A DNA stretch of 64,000 bases from Ktedonobacterales bacterium (GTDB lineage: Bacteria > Chloroflexota > Ktedonobacteria > Ktedonobacterales > Ktedonobacteraceae). The notes below the pieces were generated by a model. It saw only the letters and a list, made by a program, of their open reading frames with translations, ran no database searches and was not told the origin of the DNA. Below, piece after piece: positions 35,145-43,620 of this stretch. A program made the position numbers and the translations under genes. Each line of letters opens with the position of its first letter. Positions within the stretch are counted from its first letter, which is position 1. The stretch spans positions 21,211 through 85,210 of the forward strand of contig DAIDJF010000016.1 in the NCBI GenBank assembly GCA_027451525.1, read 5' to 3'.

Positions 35145-36386
35145 CTACTCGTTCATCATGGAACGCAAACGCGCTTTCCAATCACCAGCATCCGCGTTCT
35201 CTCCGCTAGACGCTGCCGAAGTTTCTGGCGTCTCTGGCGTCTCAACTACCCAACTGCGTGTCCCATCACTGGCGCGCGTGGGGGGGACACGCATCTGTGG
35301 CAGATCTTTCTCACCGAGATTGTTCAACGCAGCCTGTGCAGCCTTGCGTACATCATGCACAGGGTCATGCAAGAGAGGATGAATGGCCGCTTTTGCGGTT
35401 TTCACACCCAGTCGCCCCAGCGCACGCGCGCTAGCAGCCCGTTCATCGGAGGTTACGGACTGAAGCAATAGCTCAATATCGGGAACCATTTTCGTCAACG
35501 AGAGGTCAGCAATCAGACGCAACAAGCGACTCCGCCGCAGGGGGTGGGTCAGGCTCGCAAGTGCGGCCCGACAGTCCGCGTATATCTGGGCCTTTTCACG
35601 GATCAGCCCCTTTGTTCTGGCTTCCGCAACAGCCATCTCTGGCGAACTTTGCGTGCTTCCATACAGAAAGGGTTCGATCCAATCTGCAACTGGTTCCAAC
35701 TCCAGAGTATTCTCATGCAGCATTAAAATGTCATGATAGTGCTGATCAAGCCAGGTATACAGGGCTAGCGTCACTTCGGCATCACGGGCCGCATAAGCGA
35801 TCATAGCGGAGGGCAAGGGGCGGCGCGTCCAGTCGGTCCGTTGTAGACTTTTATCCAGACGAATATGAAAGGCACGTTGCAGCATGGCCGCTAGCGAGGA
35901 CTCGTGTTGCCCAAAGATAGAACGACTCGTAGCCTCAAGATCATAATAGTGCGCTACCTCCAGACCACGCTCTGCCATGACACGCAGGTCAGCGCCCGCG
36001 CCATGCAAAAGAATAGAGATAGAAGGATTAGTAGTAATAATAGCCAATGGCGAGAGATCATGTAGACGTAATGCGTCAACGATGAAACAACGATTAGGGA
36101 TTGCCAGCTGTAAAAGAGCAAGGCGCGGAACCGAAGACCCGCTATCCGCCAGTGCGCGGGAACGCACTTGTGTAAATTCGGCATCAATCGCGATCACTGG
36201 CTCTTCTTTAAGAAGCGCAATAGCTCGAAGCAATTGCTCAGGGCGATCCACCCAGATGCGTTCACCCTTTGGAGACAATTGTCCCGGCGGCGGGGTCTCA
36301 CCTAGGTATCCAGATGAAAGGATATGCAACTCATCCGCATTGGCGTTAGATTTTGTAGGTTCTATATATGGTGCGTTCTCTGCCAA
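35145..36386 (-). CDS. RNase D-like 3'-5' exonuclease with HEAT-repeat tail
   Basis: A 413-residue protein. The N-terminal half is a DEDDy exonuclease: AIDAEF (Asp-x-Glu), LLHGAGADLRV (Asp), and YAARDAEVTL (Tyr-x3-Asp). The usual HRDC domain of RNase D is not seen. Instead the C-terminal part carries HEAT/PBS-lyase-like repeats (DERAASARALGRLGVKTA, VHDVRKAAQAALNNLG). RNA processing is expected, with the HEAT tail possibly a protein-binding module. The stop abuts that of the CoxG-like gene. It is divergent from the DUF6671 gene. Confidence 0.82.
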   Translation of the reverse strand: MAENAPYIEPTKSNANADELHILSSGYLGETPPPGQLSPKGERIWVDRPEQLLRAIALLKEEPVIAIDAEFTQVRSRALADSGSSVPRLALLQLAIPNRCFIVDALRLHDLSPLAIITTNPSISILLHGAGADLRVMAERGLEVAHYYDLEATSRSIFGQHESSLAAMLQRAFHIRLDKSLQRTDWTRRPLPSAMIAYAARDAEVTLALYTWLDQHYHDILMLHENTLELEPVADWIEPFLYGSTQSSPEMAVAEARTKGLIREKAQIYADCRAALASLTHPLRRSRLLRLIADLSLTKMVPDIELLLQSVTSDERAASARALGRLGVKTAKAAIHPLLHDPVHDVRKAAQAALNNLGEKDLPQMRVPPTRASDGTRSWVVETPETPETSAASSGENADAGDWKARLRSMMNE

Positions 36387-36447
36387 AGCACCCTCATTCC
36401 ATTTTCTAGATAGTCTTTTACAAGATCAGCTACAAGGCTATGGTAAT

Positions 36448-36460
36448 GTGTACTGTACAC
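36448..36460. promoter_or_regulatory. palindrome in the divergent exonuclease/DUF6671 promoter region
   Basis: GTGTAC-T-GTACAC is a perfect 13-bp palindrome midway between the two divergent starts, next to a minus-strand TATAGT. It may be a shared operator. Confidence 0.4.
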
Positions 36461-36507
36461 TATACCAGATTTTACAGAAAACGTATAGATAGGTAGAGGT
36501 TCATCGC

Positions 36508-37389
36508 ATGTCATCAGCAAAAACGCATTGTCATCCTTATTATAACTGCACTGCTGCCCTGGCGACAAAGCATGCAAAAGAGCGGCAAATTGTGCGTCCG
36601 CTCTACGCCGCGACCGGGCTACGTGTCATTGTTCCTCCCAATCTCGACACGGATCAACTCGGAACATTTACAGGAGAGATCGCCCGCGAAGGTTCACCAC
36701 GCGAAGTCGCAGAACGCAAGGCACGCCTGGGCATGACTATAAGTGGACTCTCTCGTGGATTGGCGAGCGAGGGTAGTTTTGGAATGCATCCGCTAGTGCC
36801 TTTCTTGCCCTCAGATCACGAGATACTTCTATTTATTGATGATGAGCTTGGTATCCAGGTATTGGAGCAGATAACCAGCGAAAAAACAAACTTTGCGCAC
36901 ATTAGTACCTCCCGTCTCGCTACGCCAGTGGTACAAACTTTTTTACAACGCGCTCAATTTCCATCACATGGTCTCATTGCGCGTCCAAGTGGAGGAGAAC
37001 GGTATGCGCATGCGATCATAAAGGGAATTACCGACCTTACTACCTTAGAAAATGCTATCCGTAGTTGCGCCGCGCTCGCGCCTGATGGCTTAGCGGTCAT
37101 TGAGACCGATATGCGCGCCCATATGAATCCAACACGACAGCGCGTACTGCGGCATCTGGCCTTCCAGCTTGCACGGCGTCTGACCTGTCTCTGTCCACAC
37201 TGTCAAACTCCCGGCTGGGGACGTGTCGATGTTATTCGCGGCCTTCCATGCGAATGGTGTGGCAGTGAGACTGAGATGATTCGTGCAGAGATTTCAGGCT
37301 GTCCACGTTGCAGCTATCGCGAACAGCACGAGCGCATAGATGGTTTACGCTATGCGCCCCAGGAACGCTGCCCTTCCTGTAACCCCTGA
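36508..37389 (+). CDS. DUF6671 family protein with zinc ribbon
   Basis: A 293-residue protein. The N-terminal two-thirds has ATKHAKERQIVRPL and ALAPDGLAVIETDMRAHMNPTR, characteristic of DUF6671, whose function is unknown. The C-terminus has four CxxC pairs (CPHC, CEWC, CPRC, CPSC), giving two zinc-ribbon modules, which suggests nucleic acid or protein binding. AGAGGT precedes the ATG. It lies 90 bp upstream of the first isocitrate-dehydrogenase-like gene but a candidate promoter for that gene (TTGTAG/TACACT near 37409-37438) separates them. Confidence 0.8.
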   Translation: MSSAKTHCHPYYNCTAALATKHAKERQIVRPLYAATGLRVIVPPNLDTDQLGTFTGEIAREGSPREVAERKARLGMTISGLSRGLASEGSFGMHPLVPFLPSDHEILLFIDDELGIQVLEQITSEKTNFAHISTSRLATPVVQTFLQRAQFPSHGLIARPSGGERYAHAIIKGITDLTTLENAIRSCAALAPDGLAVIETDMRAHMNPTRQRVLRHLAFQLARRLTCLCPHCQTPGWGRVDVIRGLPCEWCGSETEMIRAEISGCPRCSYREQHERIDGLRYAPQERCPSCNP

Positions 37390-37479
37390 TAAACTGATGC
37401 ATATGCCCTTGTAGTGTCTATTTTCCATATGCTACACTGGAAACAACTTCGTTAACGGAAAACCAAAGGAGAATATTTC

Positions 37480-38934
37480 ATGACGAATGTACCAATTACG
37501 GTTGCTCATGGTGATGGCATCGGGCCAGAAATCATGGAAGCAACCCTCCATATCATCACTGCCGCCGGGGCGCGTATCGATATTGAGCCAATTGAAGTGG
37601 GCGAACAGGTCTACTTGCGTGGGATCAATTCGGGAGTCGAGCCAAAAGCGTGGGATTCGTTACGGCGCACCAAAGTCTTTCTCAAGGCTCCTATCACAAC
37701 TCCTCAGGGAGGCGGCTACAAAAGCCTCAACGTGACGACCCGTACCATGTTTGGCCTCTACGCCAATGTACGCCCATGTGTCTCGTATTATCCTTTTGTC
37801 GCGACAAAACACCCAAGCATGGACGTGGTGATTATTCGCGAAAACGAGGAAGATACCTATACAGGTATCGAATATCGCCAGACACACGACATGATGGAAT
37901 CACTCAAACTGATTAGCCGCCCTGGCTCAGAGAAGATCATTCGCTACGCTTTCGAGTATGCTCGCAGCCACGGACGTAAAAAAGTCACCTGCTTCATGAA
38001 AGACAATATCATGAAGATGACTGATGGCTTGTTCCATCGCGTTTTCGACGAGATTGCCAAAGAATATCCCGATATCATCAACGAGAACTGGATCGTAGAT
38101 ATCGGTGCGGCAAAGTTGGCAGACACACCCGAAGCATTTGATGTCGTCGTGCTGCCCAACCTATATGGTGATATCCTCTCTGACGTTGCGGCACAAATCG
38201 CGGGTTCCGTTGGACTGGCAGGCTCCGCCAATATCGGCGATCAATGCGCGATGTTCGAAGCTATTCACGGTTCCGCCCCACGCCGCGCGGGACAAAACCT
38301 GGCTAATCCCTCCGGTTTGCTGTTGGGTGCGGTAATGATGCTGGTGCATATCGACCAACCCGATGTTGCATCGCGCGTTCATAACGCCTGGTTGCGCACG
38401 ATTGAAGATGGCGTTCACACCTATGATATCTTTAAGGAAAGTGTGAGCAAACAAAAAGTTGGCACGAAGGAATTTGCCGACGCGGTCATCGCACGTCTCG
38501 GCCAGCAACCGCAACAATTAAAGGCCGTCAACTATACGACCGCTCCACGTCACATCTCAGAAACCCAAATCCTGGCACGTAAGGATCCTTTGTCAGAGAA
38601 GGTGTTGGTCGGAGTCGATGTCTTTATCGACTGGCACGACGGTAGTTCCGATCAGCTTGCGACCATTATGCAACAGGCCAATGATGCGGGACTCACCTTG
38701 AGCATGATTACCAATCGCGGCGCAAAGGTGTGGCCCAATGGCATGCCGGAAACCTTTACCACTGATCACTGGCGTTGCCGCTTTATGCCTGCTCAGAAAG
38801 GCGCAGCAGTCACACATACGCAGATCACCAATCTGCTCCAGCGTGTTGACGCCACCGGCCTTGATTTTATCAAGATCGAAAATCTCTATACATTCGATGG
38901 GCAAGCGGGCTACTCAATGAGCGCGGGCGAATGA
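37480..38934 (+). CDS. isocitrate dehydrogenase family protein, paralogue 1
   Basis: A 484-residue beta-decarboxylating dehydrogenase with the long C-terminal extension of Thermus/Rickettsia-type isocitrate dehydrogenase. The catalytic core includes HGDGIGPEI, KSLNVTTRTMFGLYANVRP (substrate loop), RENEEDTYTGIEYR, NLYGDILSDVAAQ and the cofactor loop HGSAPRRAGQ. The last differs from paralogue 2 (HGSAPKYAGR), so cofactor preference may differ. The tail begins near LVGVDVFIDW. Isocitrate is the likely substrate, but 3-isopropylmalate or homoisocitrate cannot be excluded. AAAGGAG precedes the ATG. Confidence 0.85.
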   Translation: MTNVPITVAHGDGIGPEIMEATLHIITAAGARIDIEPIEVGEQVYLRGINSGVEPKAWDSLRRTKVFLKAPITTPQGGGYKSLNVTTRTMFGLYANVRPCVSYYPFVATKHPSMDVVIIRENEEDTYTGIEYRQTHDMMESLKLISRPGSEKIIRYAFEYARSHGRKKVTCFMKDNIMKMTDGLFHRVFDEIAKEYPDIINENWIVDIGAAKLADTPEAFDVVVLPNLYGDILSDVAAQIAGSVGLAGSANIGDQCAMFEAIHGSAPRRAGQNLANPSGLLLGAVMMLVHIDQPDVASRVHNAWLRTIEDGVHTYDIFKESVSKQKVGTKEFADAVIARLGQQPQQLKAVNYTTAPRHISETQILARKDPLSEKVLVGVDVFIDWHDGSSDQLATIMQQANDAGLTLSMITNRGAKVWPNGMPETFTTDHWRCRFMPAQKGAAVTHTQITNLLQRVDATGLDFIKIENLYTFDGQAGYSMSAGE

Positions 38935-38971
38935 TCATCCAGATCGTTGTTAAAAACGTAGCGGGGCCGGT

Positions 38972-39012
38972 GTGTCACATTTGACACGCTCACACATGAT
39001 GTTTAAAATCAT
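38972..39012 (+). promoter_or_regulatory. carbonic anhydrase promoter with palindrome on the -35
   Basis: TTGACA (38981-38986), 17 bp, TAAAAT (39004-39009). GTGTCA-CATT-TGACAC (38972-38987) overlaps the -35, and ATGAT/ATCAT (38996-39012) flanks the -10. Confidence 0.6.
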
Positions 39013-39084
39013 CACTGTTATGTTCACTCGTTTCTATCATCGATCTCTACGATATATTTTTACCGACAAGGAAGAGGTAATAAT

Positions 39085-39663
39085 ATGCCAGACGAACTCA
39101 TCGCAAAAAATGCGCACTACCTTCAGGACCATAACCTTTCACAGATTGGGCACGCTCCGCGCAAACATACAGCTATCGTCACTTGCATGGATTGCCGCCT
39201 TGTGCAAATGTTTGAAGACGCCCTAGAGCTAGAGCGTGGCGATGCTGTCGAGTTGCGCACAGCAGGTGCCACCATCTCAGAGCCGGAACGAGCCAATGCT
39301 AATAATGACCTGGTACGCTCGCTTGCCGGGGCAATCTATCTCCTCGGAGTTCGCAAGGTGATGGTAATCGGACACACTGACTGCGGACTCTCACATATAA
39401 ATCCTGTCGCGCTCACCGCCTCCATGCAGGCTCTTGGCGTGAACCCACAACAACTGATTGATGAACAACACCTCGGCGATGTTGATGGACTGATGCGCTG
39501 GTTAGGAGCATTCCATGATGTCCACGTGAATGTCCAAGAAGTCGTTCAGGTCCTACGCAATAGCCCCTATTTGCCACGTATCCCTATTCATGGCTTTGTC
39601 ATTGATATCAATAGCGGTAAACTCACGCTGGTAGACCGTGACCAGGTAGGAATTACCGCATAG
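39085..39663 (+). CDS. beta-class carbonic anhydrase
   Basis: A 192-residue enzyme converting CO2 and water to bicarbonate. Zinc ligands and the catalytic dyad are visible: CMDCR (Cys34, Asp36) and GHTDCG (His97, Cys100). The small size fits the bacterial type-II/YbcF-like group. AGAGGT precedes the ATG. It lies between two isocitrate-dehydrogenase genes, whose reaction releases (or in reverse uses) CO2, suggesting CO2/bicarbonate management; that link is inference. Confidence 0.9.
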   Translation: MPDELIAKNAHYLQDHNLSQIGHAPRKHTAIVTCMDCRLVQMFEDALELERGDAVELRTAGATISEPERANANNDLVRSLAGAIYLLGVRKVMVIGHTDCGLSHINPVALTASMQALGVNPQQLIDEQHLGDVDGLMRWLGAFHDVHVNVQEVVQVLRNSPYLPRIPIHGFVIDINSGKLTLVDRDQVGITA

Positions 39664-39691
39664 GTTTACGTTCTCATCACAAGAGATGTGC

Positions 39692-39799
39692 TATAATAGG
39701 GTAATTGATGCACTCATGCAATGTGTATCAATTGCTTTATTATGCTTACTTAAGACGACGTGAAAATACTACCCATTTGGGTTGCATCACGTCGTCTTA
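39692..39799 (+). promoter_or_regulatory. icd promoter -10, operator-like repeat and leader hairpin
   Basis: TATAAT is at 39692-39697 with a weak -35. Near the expected start site AATTGATGCA and TGTATCAATT (about 39702-39732) form an imperfect inverted repeat. Further on TAAGACGACGTGA (39751-39763) and TCACGTCGTCTTA (39787-39799) are perfect 13-bp arms enclosing a smaller CCCA/TGGG hairpin. No T-run follows, so it is not a standard terminator. Confidence 0.5.
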
Positions 39800-39871
39800 T
39801 ATAAAAAGGAAAGAAGTTCGGTAACATTTCTCATACAACCGACTTCGTCATCACTATAGAGAGAGCCACAT

Positions 39872-41341
39872 ATGTATATCACACCCACCGGGAAAAAACT
39901 TATTACAGTCATCCCTGGCGACGGAATCGGCCCAGAAGTTGTGCGCTCCGCGCAACGCATTATTGAAGCGGTTGGCGTACCTATTGAATGGGAAGAACGC
40001 CACGCTGGTGAGAGCGTATTTAAACAGGGCATTCCCTCCGGCGTACTGCCAGAAACAATTGAGTCCATTCGTAAAACGCGCGTCGTCCTCAAGGGGCCAC
40101 TGGGAACGCCCGTTGGCTACGGCGAGAAGAGCGCAAACGTGACACTGCGCAAGCTATTTGAAACCTATGGCAACATTCGTCCTGTACGCGAGTTACCCGG
40201 CATTAAAACGCCATTCAGCGGTCGCGGTATTGATCTGGTCGTCATTCGTGAGAATGTCGAAGATCTCTACGCGGGTATTGAACATATGCAGACCCCCGGC
40301 GTCGCACAGTGTCTCAAGCTGATCTCACGCAAAGGCTGCGAAAAGATCGTACGCCTGGCGTTTGAGTTCGCACGTTCCGAAGGCCGCAAACAAGTCCATT
40401 GCGCCACCAAGTCTAACATCATGAAGCTGACTGAAGGGATGCTCAAACGCACCTTTGAAGAGGTCGCGAAAGAATATCCTGACATTCAGTCACAACACAT
40501 CATCATTGACAACTGCGCGCACCAGTTGGTCAAGAAGCCAGAGCAATTCGATGTGATCGTCACGACGAATATGAACGGCGATATCATCAGCGATTTGACT
40601 TCCGGCCTGATCGGTGGGCTGGGCTTTGCCCCTTCTTCCAATATCGGCAATGATGTCGCTATCTTCGAGGCTGTTCATGGCTCCGCCCCCAAATATGCGG
40701 GTCGCAACGTCATTAATCCGACCGCACTCATCCTCTCCGCAGTCATGATGCTACGCCACATTGAAGAGTTCGAGGCCGCGGACCTGATCGAAAATGCAGT
40801 GCTGGTCACGCTGGAAGCGGGCACCTTGACCCGCGATGTCGTCGGTGATGAGGGAGCCGCCTCTACCAGTGCCTACACAGACGCGATTATCGCCAATTTG
40901 GGCAAAAAGCCGCAACAATGGACGGTTCGTGAGCGCAAGCCGTTAGTGCTGCCAGAGGTTTCGCCGCGTCTCGACACTGTCATCCCCAACACGCGCAGCG
41001 TCGCAGGCGTCGATGTTTTTGTCGAGTCCGCTCTTTTACCAGAAGAGATCGGGCCAAGTCTTGTGAAAATCGCCACGGAAACACAATTCAAGCTCAAGAT
41101 GATTTCTAATCGTGGCACAAAAGTCTACACGCCAACAGGCGCAATGACCGACAATATCGATCACTACCGCTGCCGCTTTATACTGAAGGACGAGGCTCAA
41201 TCACTCTCCGAAGTAGAAGTTGATCAGGCAATCCTCCATCTCGTGCAGCAGATCGCAGCCCGCCACCGCTGGATGCACCTCGAAAAGCTGCCAGTCTTTG
41301 ATGGTGCAGCAGGCTATACGAAAGCACAAGGCGAAGACTAA
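39872..41341 (+). CDS. icd: isocitrate dehydrogenase, Thermus-type
   Basis: A 489-residue enzyme converting isocitrate to 2-oxoglutarate and CO2 with NADP (predicted). Segments SANVTLRKLFETYGNIRP, RENVEDLYAGIEHMQTP, NIMKLTEGMLKRTFEEVAKE, TNMNGDIISDLTSGLIGG and HGSAPKYAGRNVINP match, as I recall it, the Thermus thermophilus enzyme closely, including the ~140-residue C-terminal extension ending TKAQGED. The Lys-Tyr pair in the cofactor loop favours NADP. GAGAGAG precedes the ATG. Separated from the carbonic anhydrase by a leader with two inverted repeats. Confidence 0.95.
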   Translation: MYITPTGKKLITVIPGDGIGPEVVRSAQRIIEAVGVPIEWEERHAGESVFKQGIPSGVLPETIESIRKTRVVLKGPLGTPVGYGEKSANVTLRKLFETYGNIRPVRELPGIKTPFSGRGIDLVVIRENVEDLYAGIEHMQTPGVAQCLKLISRKGCEKIVRLAFEFARSEGRKQVHCATKSNIMKLTEGMLKRTFEEVAKEYPDIQSQHIIIDNCAHQLVKKPEQFDVIVTTNMNGDIISDLTSGLIGGLGFAPSSNIGNDVAIFEAVHGSAPKYAGRNVINPTALILSAVMMLRHIEEFEAADLIENAVLVTLEAGTLTRDVVGDEGAASTSAYTDAIIANLGKKPQQWTVRERKPLVLPEVSPRLDTVIPNTRSVAGVDVFVESALLPEEIGPSLVKIATETQFKLKMISNRGTKVYTPTGAMTDNIDHYRCRFILKDEAQSLSEVEVDQAILHLVQQIAARHRWMHLEKLPVFDGAAGYTKAQGED

Positions 41342-41408
41342 GACGAAGACACAAAGAAGAGTGGCACAGAACATACACGAAGGTCGTTCTGTACCGCTCT
41401 TCTTTGTG

Positions 41409-42458
41409 TTATGCGACTTTCCGTATCTCAAGCAGCAGCAACATCGTTTCTAACAGATGATACTCTTCATTATTCGTCAAGCGCAACTCCGTCTCGCCCA
41501 GAGGAACCACAACCGTGCCACTGGCATCAACGGGCGTGGGGCTGAGAATGGCATGTGGGTTCCCGCCACGCCAGCGTACAGGCTCTAGTAGCGAGCCAAG
41601 TAGAATAGAGACACGCACCTGATGCCCGCGCAGTGACTCTTCCAGATCGTGCAAATGCAGTTCTAACGTATCTCCTTGTTGCACAACACGCCCTTCCAAC
41701 GCGTGCGATTGCAAGATAATCGCGGGCTGCGCATTTTGCGCGGACTGTTGGTGCGTTTTTAGATCAACAGAGCGTACCGTCTTTTTGCCGCGCACGCCAC
41801 CCGCGCCCGTGAGCGTTGGTGTAAATGCACGTGCATCGGGATCATCCTCGCGAACAAGTTCCTGTCCATTAGCAAAGGCAGCAACACGCACCAGATCACG
41901 CAAGGCGCGGCTATAAATCGTGCGTTGCGTGATATGTGCCCCAATCTGTAAAGCCAGTTGCAACAAGGCGCGTGACGCGGCTGACGTATCGCTCTGCTCG
42001 CGCCGCCCCTGCCGCACAAGAGCCTCGGCCTGACCAATCGCGGTAACGCAGAGATGTTCGAGCATATACTGAGGCATGGCGTTAAGCGTCCGTGTGCCCT
42101 GGCCCAACAGTGGCCGAGGCTCACGTGGCTGCACGGCGGCGCGCATGGCATCATAGAGGTCCAGGTAGGCATGGTGGCACTCGGTACAGCCAGAGAGATG
42201 ATAGAGCAGAGGCGTAAAGTGGATCGCTGCTTGAGGATCATTGTTAAGTAGAGCCATAATAAAATCTGGTAGTTGTCTATAAAAATGAAGATGATAATCG
42301 TGTAAAAAAAACTGTCCACTCTGCTCTGCCAACGTATCTGATGATGACAGTGTTGTTGGCTCAGGAGATTGCATAATTTGCTGAATCCACTGTGCCAGGC
42401 GGGCATATTGCGCCATTTGCGGATTGGGGATATCCCCAAAGGGTGTTTGATTGTCCAT
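41409..42458 (-). CDS. zinc-finger (zf-HC2-like) regulatory protein
   Basis: A 349-residue soluble protein. Near residue 90 it has HLSGCTECHHAYLDLY, the H-x3-C-x2-C motif of zinc anti-sigma domains. The remainder is helical (TAIGQAEALVRQG, RALLQLALQIGAHITQR) and ends in a beta-rich domain (LEGRVVQQGDTLELHLHDL, GTVVVPLGETELRL). No TM helix is present. It lies 126 bp downstream of a sigma-like gene on the same strand and may be its cytosolic partner. AGAGGAG precedes the ATG. Confidence 0.7.
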   Translation of the reverse strand: MDNQTPFGDIPNPQMAQYARLAQWIQQIMQSPEPTTLSSSDTLAEQSGQFFLHDYHLHFYRQLPDFIMALLNNDPQAAIHFTPLLYHLSGCTECHHAYLDLYDAMRAAVQPREPRPLLGQGTRTLNAMPQYMLEHLCVTAIGQAEALVRQGRREQSDTSAASRALLQLALQIGAHITQRTIYSRALRDLVRVAAFANGQELVREDDPDARAFTPTLTGAGGVRGKKTVRSVDLKTHQQSAQNAQPAIILQSHALEGRVVQQGDTLELHLHDLEESLRGHQVRVSILLGSLLEPVRWRGGNPHAILSPTPVDASGTVVVPLGETELRLTNNEEYHLLETMLLLLEIRKVA

Positions 42459-42584
42459 AGCTTATCTCCTCTTGAGCCTGGCTCCTACGTATTTCTTTAT
42501 CACAAAGTATTCACTACGCGAAAAGTATCTACGACTTCTCTCGCCAATTGATCTAAGCTCTCTCTGTGACAGAGAGTATACGGT

Positions 42585-43487
42585 CTACTCTTCACGATAA
42601 AAACGCGAGATGCGCTTCATCTGCGGCGGAGTCACGCGCACCTGTGTTTCACCGTGCCAGGTGAGTAGCCCATCAGCAACAAGAATATCTAATGCTGTTC
42701 GCACGTCCTCTTGGGAGAGATCGCCTTGCGCCAGCGTGGGTAGGTCGGTAACATAATCGCCAGTATCAGCGGATTGTTTTCCATACTCTGTCAAACGTAA
42801 AGCGATAAGAACTGTCAAATTTGTACTTTGTTGTTGCAGACAATGACGAAGTTTTTTGTGGGCATGATCTTTATGCTGGCTCATATGTGGATTAGCAGAA
42901 AGAGAAGAGAGAGAAAGCTGATTTTCTTCAAGAATACCCTGTAGCAGGTCATCTGCCCCCATCTCCTGAAGTTCTCGCAGCACAGCTTGAAGCTGATTGG
43001 GAGCGGAGCGGAGCGAGGTGATGCAGTGCTTGAGAAGATTGCGCAGCGACTGCTGCGAGGCAAGAAAGAGGGCAATTTCTTCTGGCGTTGAAAATGGCGT
43101 CGTGCCCCACAGTGAGGTAATGGCCTCGTTGAGTGGATCATCATCATTATCAGAGCCATCAGGAGCCTCTAATTCGGCAGTGGTACTGACCTGCATGCGA
43201 TGCTTACGCAAGCGGTCAATCGCCTTATTATGCACACTTCTACTCAAAAACCCGTAGAACTGCGCATCTGACAGATGATCGAGAGCAATTAACGGCGTGG
43301 TATCGCCCGCGCCAAGCATGCCGAGGCGCAAGAGTTGTTCAACGACATGACCAATGACGAGATCAACTTCAGAAGCGTCATATTTGAGCGAATGCAGAAA
43401 TCGCTGTGCCTGACGGTGCAGATAGGCATAGAGTAAAGGGTAGCTTTGCTCAACATTATAACGCAAGTCGTGTGCCGTAAATGGCAT
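42585..43487 (-). CDS. sigma-factor-like protein (divergent region 2)
   Basis: A 300-residue protein. Residues about 75-110 (LSDAQFYGFLSRSVHNKAIDRLRKHR) resemble sigma70 region 2.3-2.4, and the surrounding helices (YPLLYAYLHRQAQRFLHSL) fit region 2.1-2.2. A standard region 4 is not evident; the C-terminus (LSQEDVRTALDILVADGLLTW) looks like a winged helix. It is not a canonical ECF factor. The start is the ATG at 43487, after GGAGG. It precedes the zinc-finger gene, so the two may form a sigma/anti-sigma-like pair. Confidence 0.65.
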   Translation of the reverse strand: MPFTAHDLRYNVEQSYPLLYAYLHRQAQRFLHSLKYDASEVDLVIGHVVEQLLRLGMLGAGDTTPLIALDHLSDAQFYGFLSRSVHNKAIDRLRKHRMQVSTTAELEAPDGSDNDDDPLNEAITSLWGTTPFSTPEEIALFLASQQSLRNLLKHCITSLRSAPNQLQAVLRELQEMGADDLLQGILEENQLSLSSLSANPHMSQHKDHAHKKLRHCLQQQSTNLTVLIALRLTEYGKQSADTGDYVTDLPTLAQGDLSQEDVRTALDILVADGLLTWHGETQVRVTPPQMKRISRFYREE

Positions 43488-43620
43488 ACGGGAAAGCCTC
43501 CAACACATATTTCTCTACATTGTACAAGAAGAGGCTCAGAAGTCAAGTGACCCCCACAAGTAATTGCTTGTGGGGGCCGCTATTGTATGTATATATGCGT
43601 CCGTTGCAGACACGAGCAGG

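Noticed and set aside
39751..39799. Intrinsic terminator between carbonic anhydrase and icd
   Set aside because: The stem is good but neither strand has a T-run after it.
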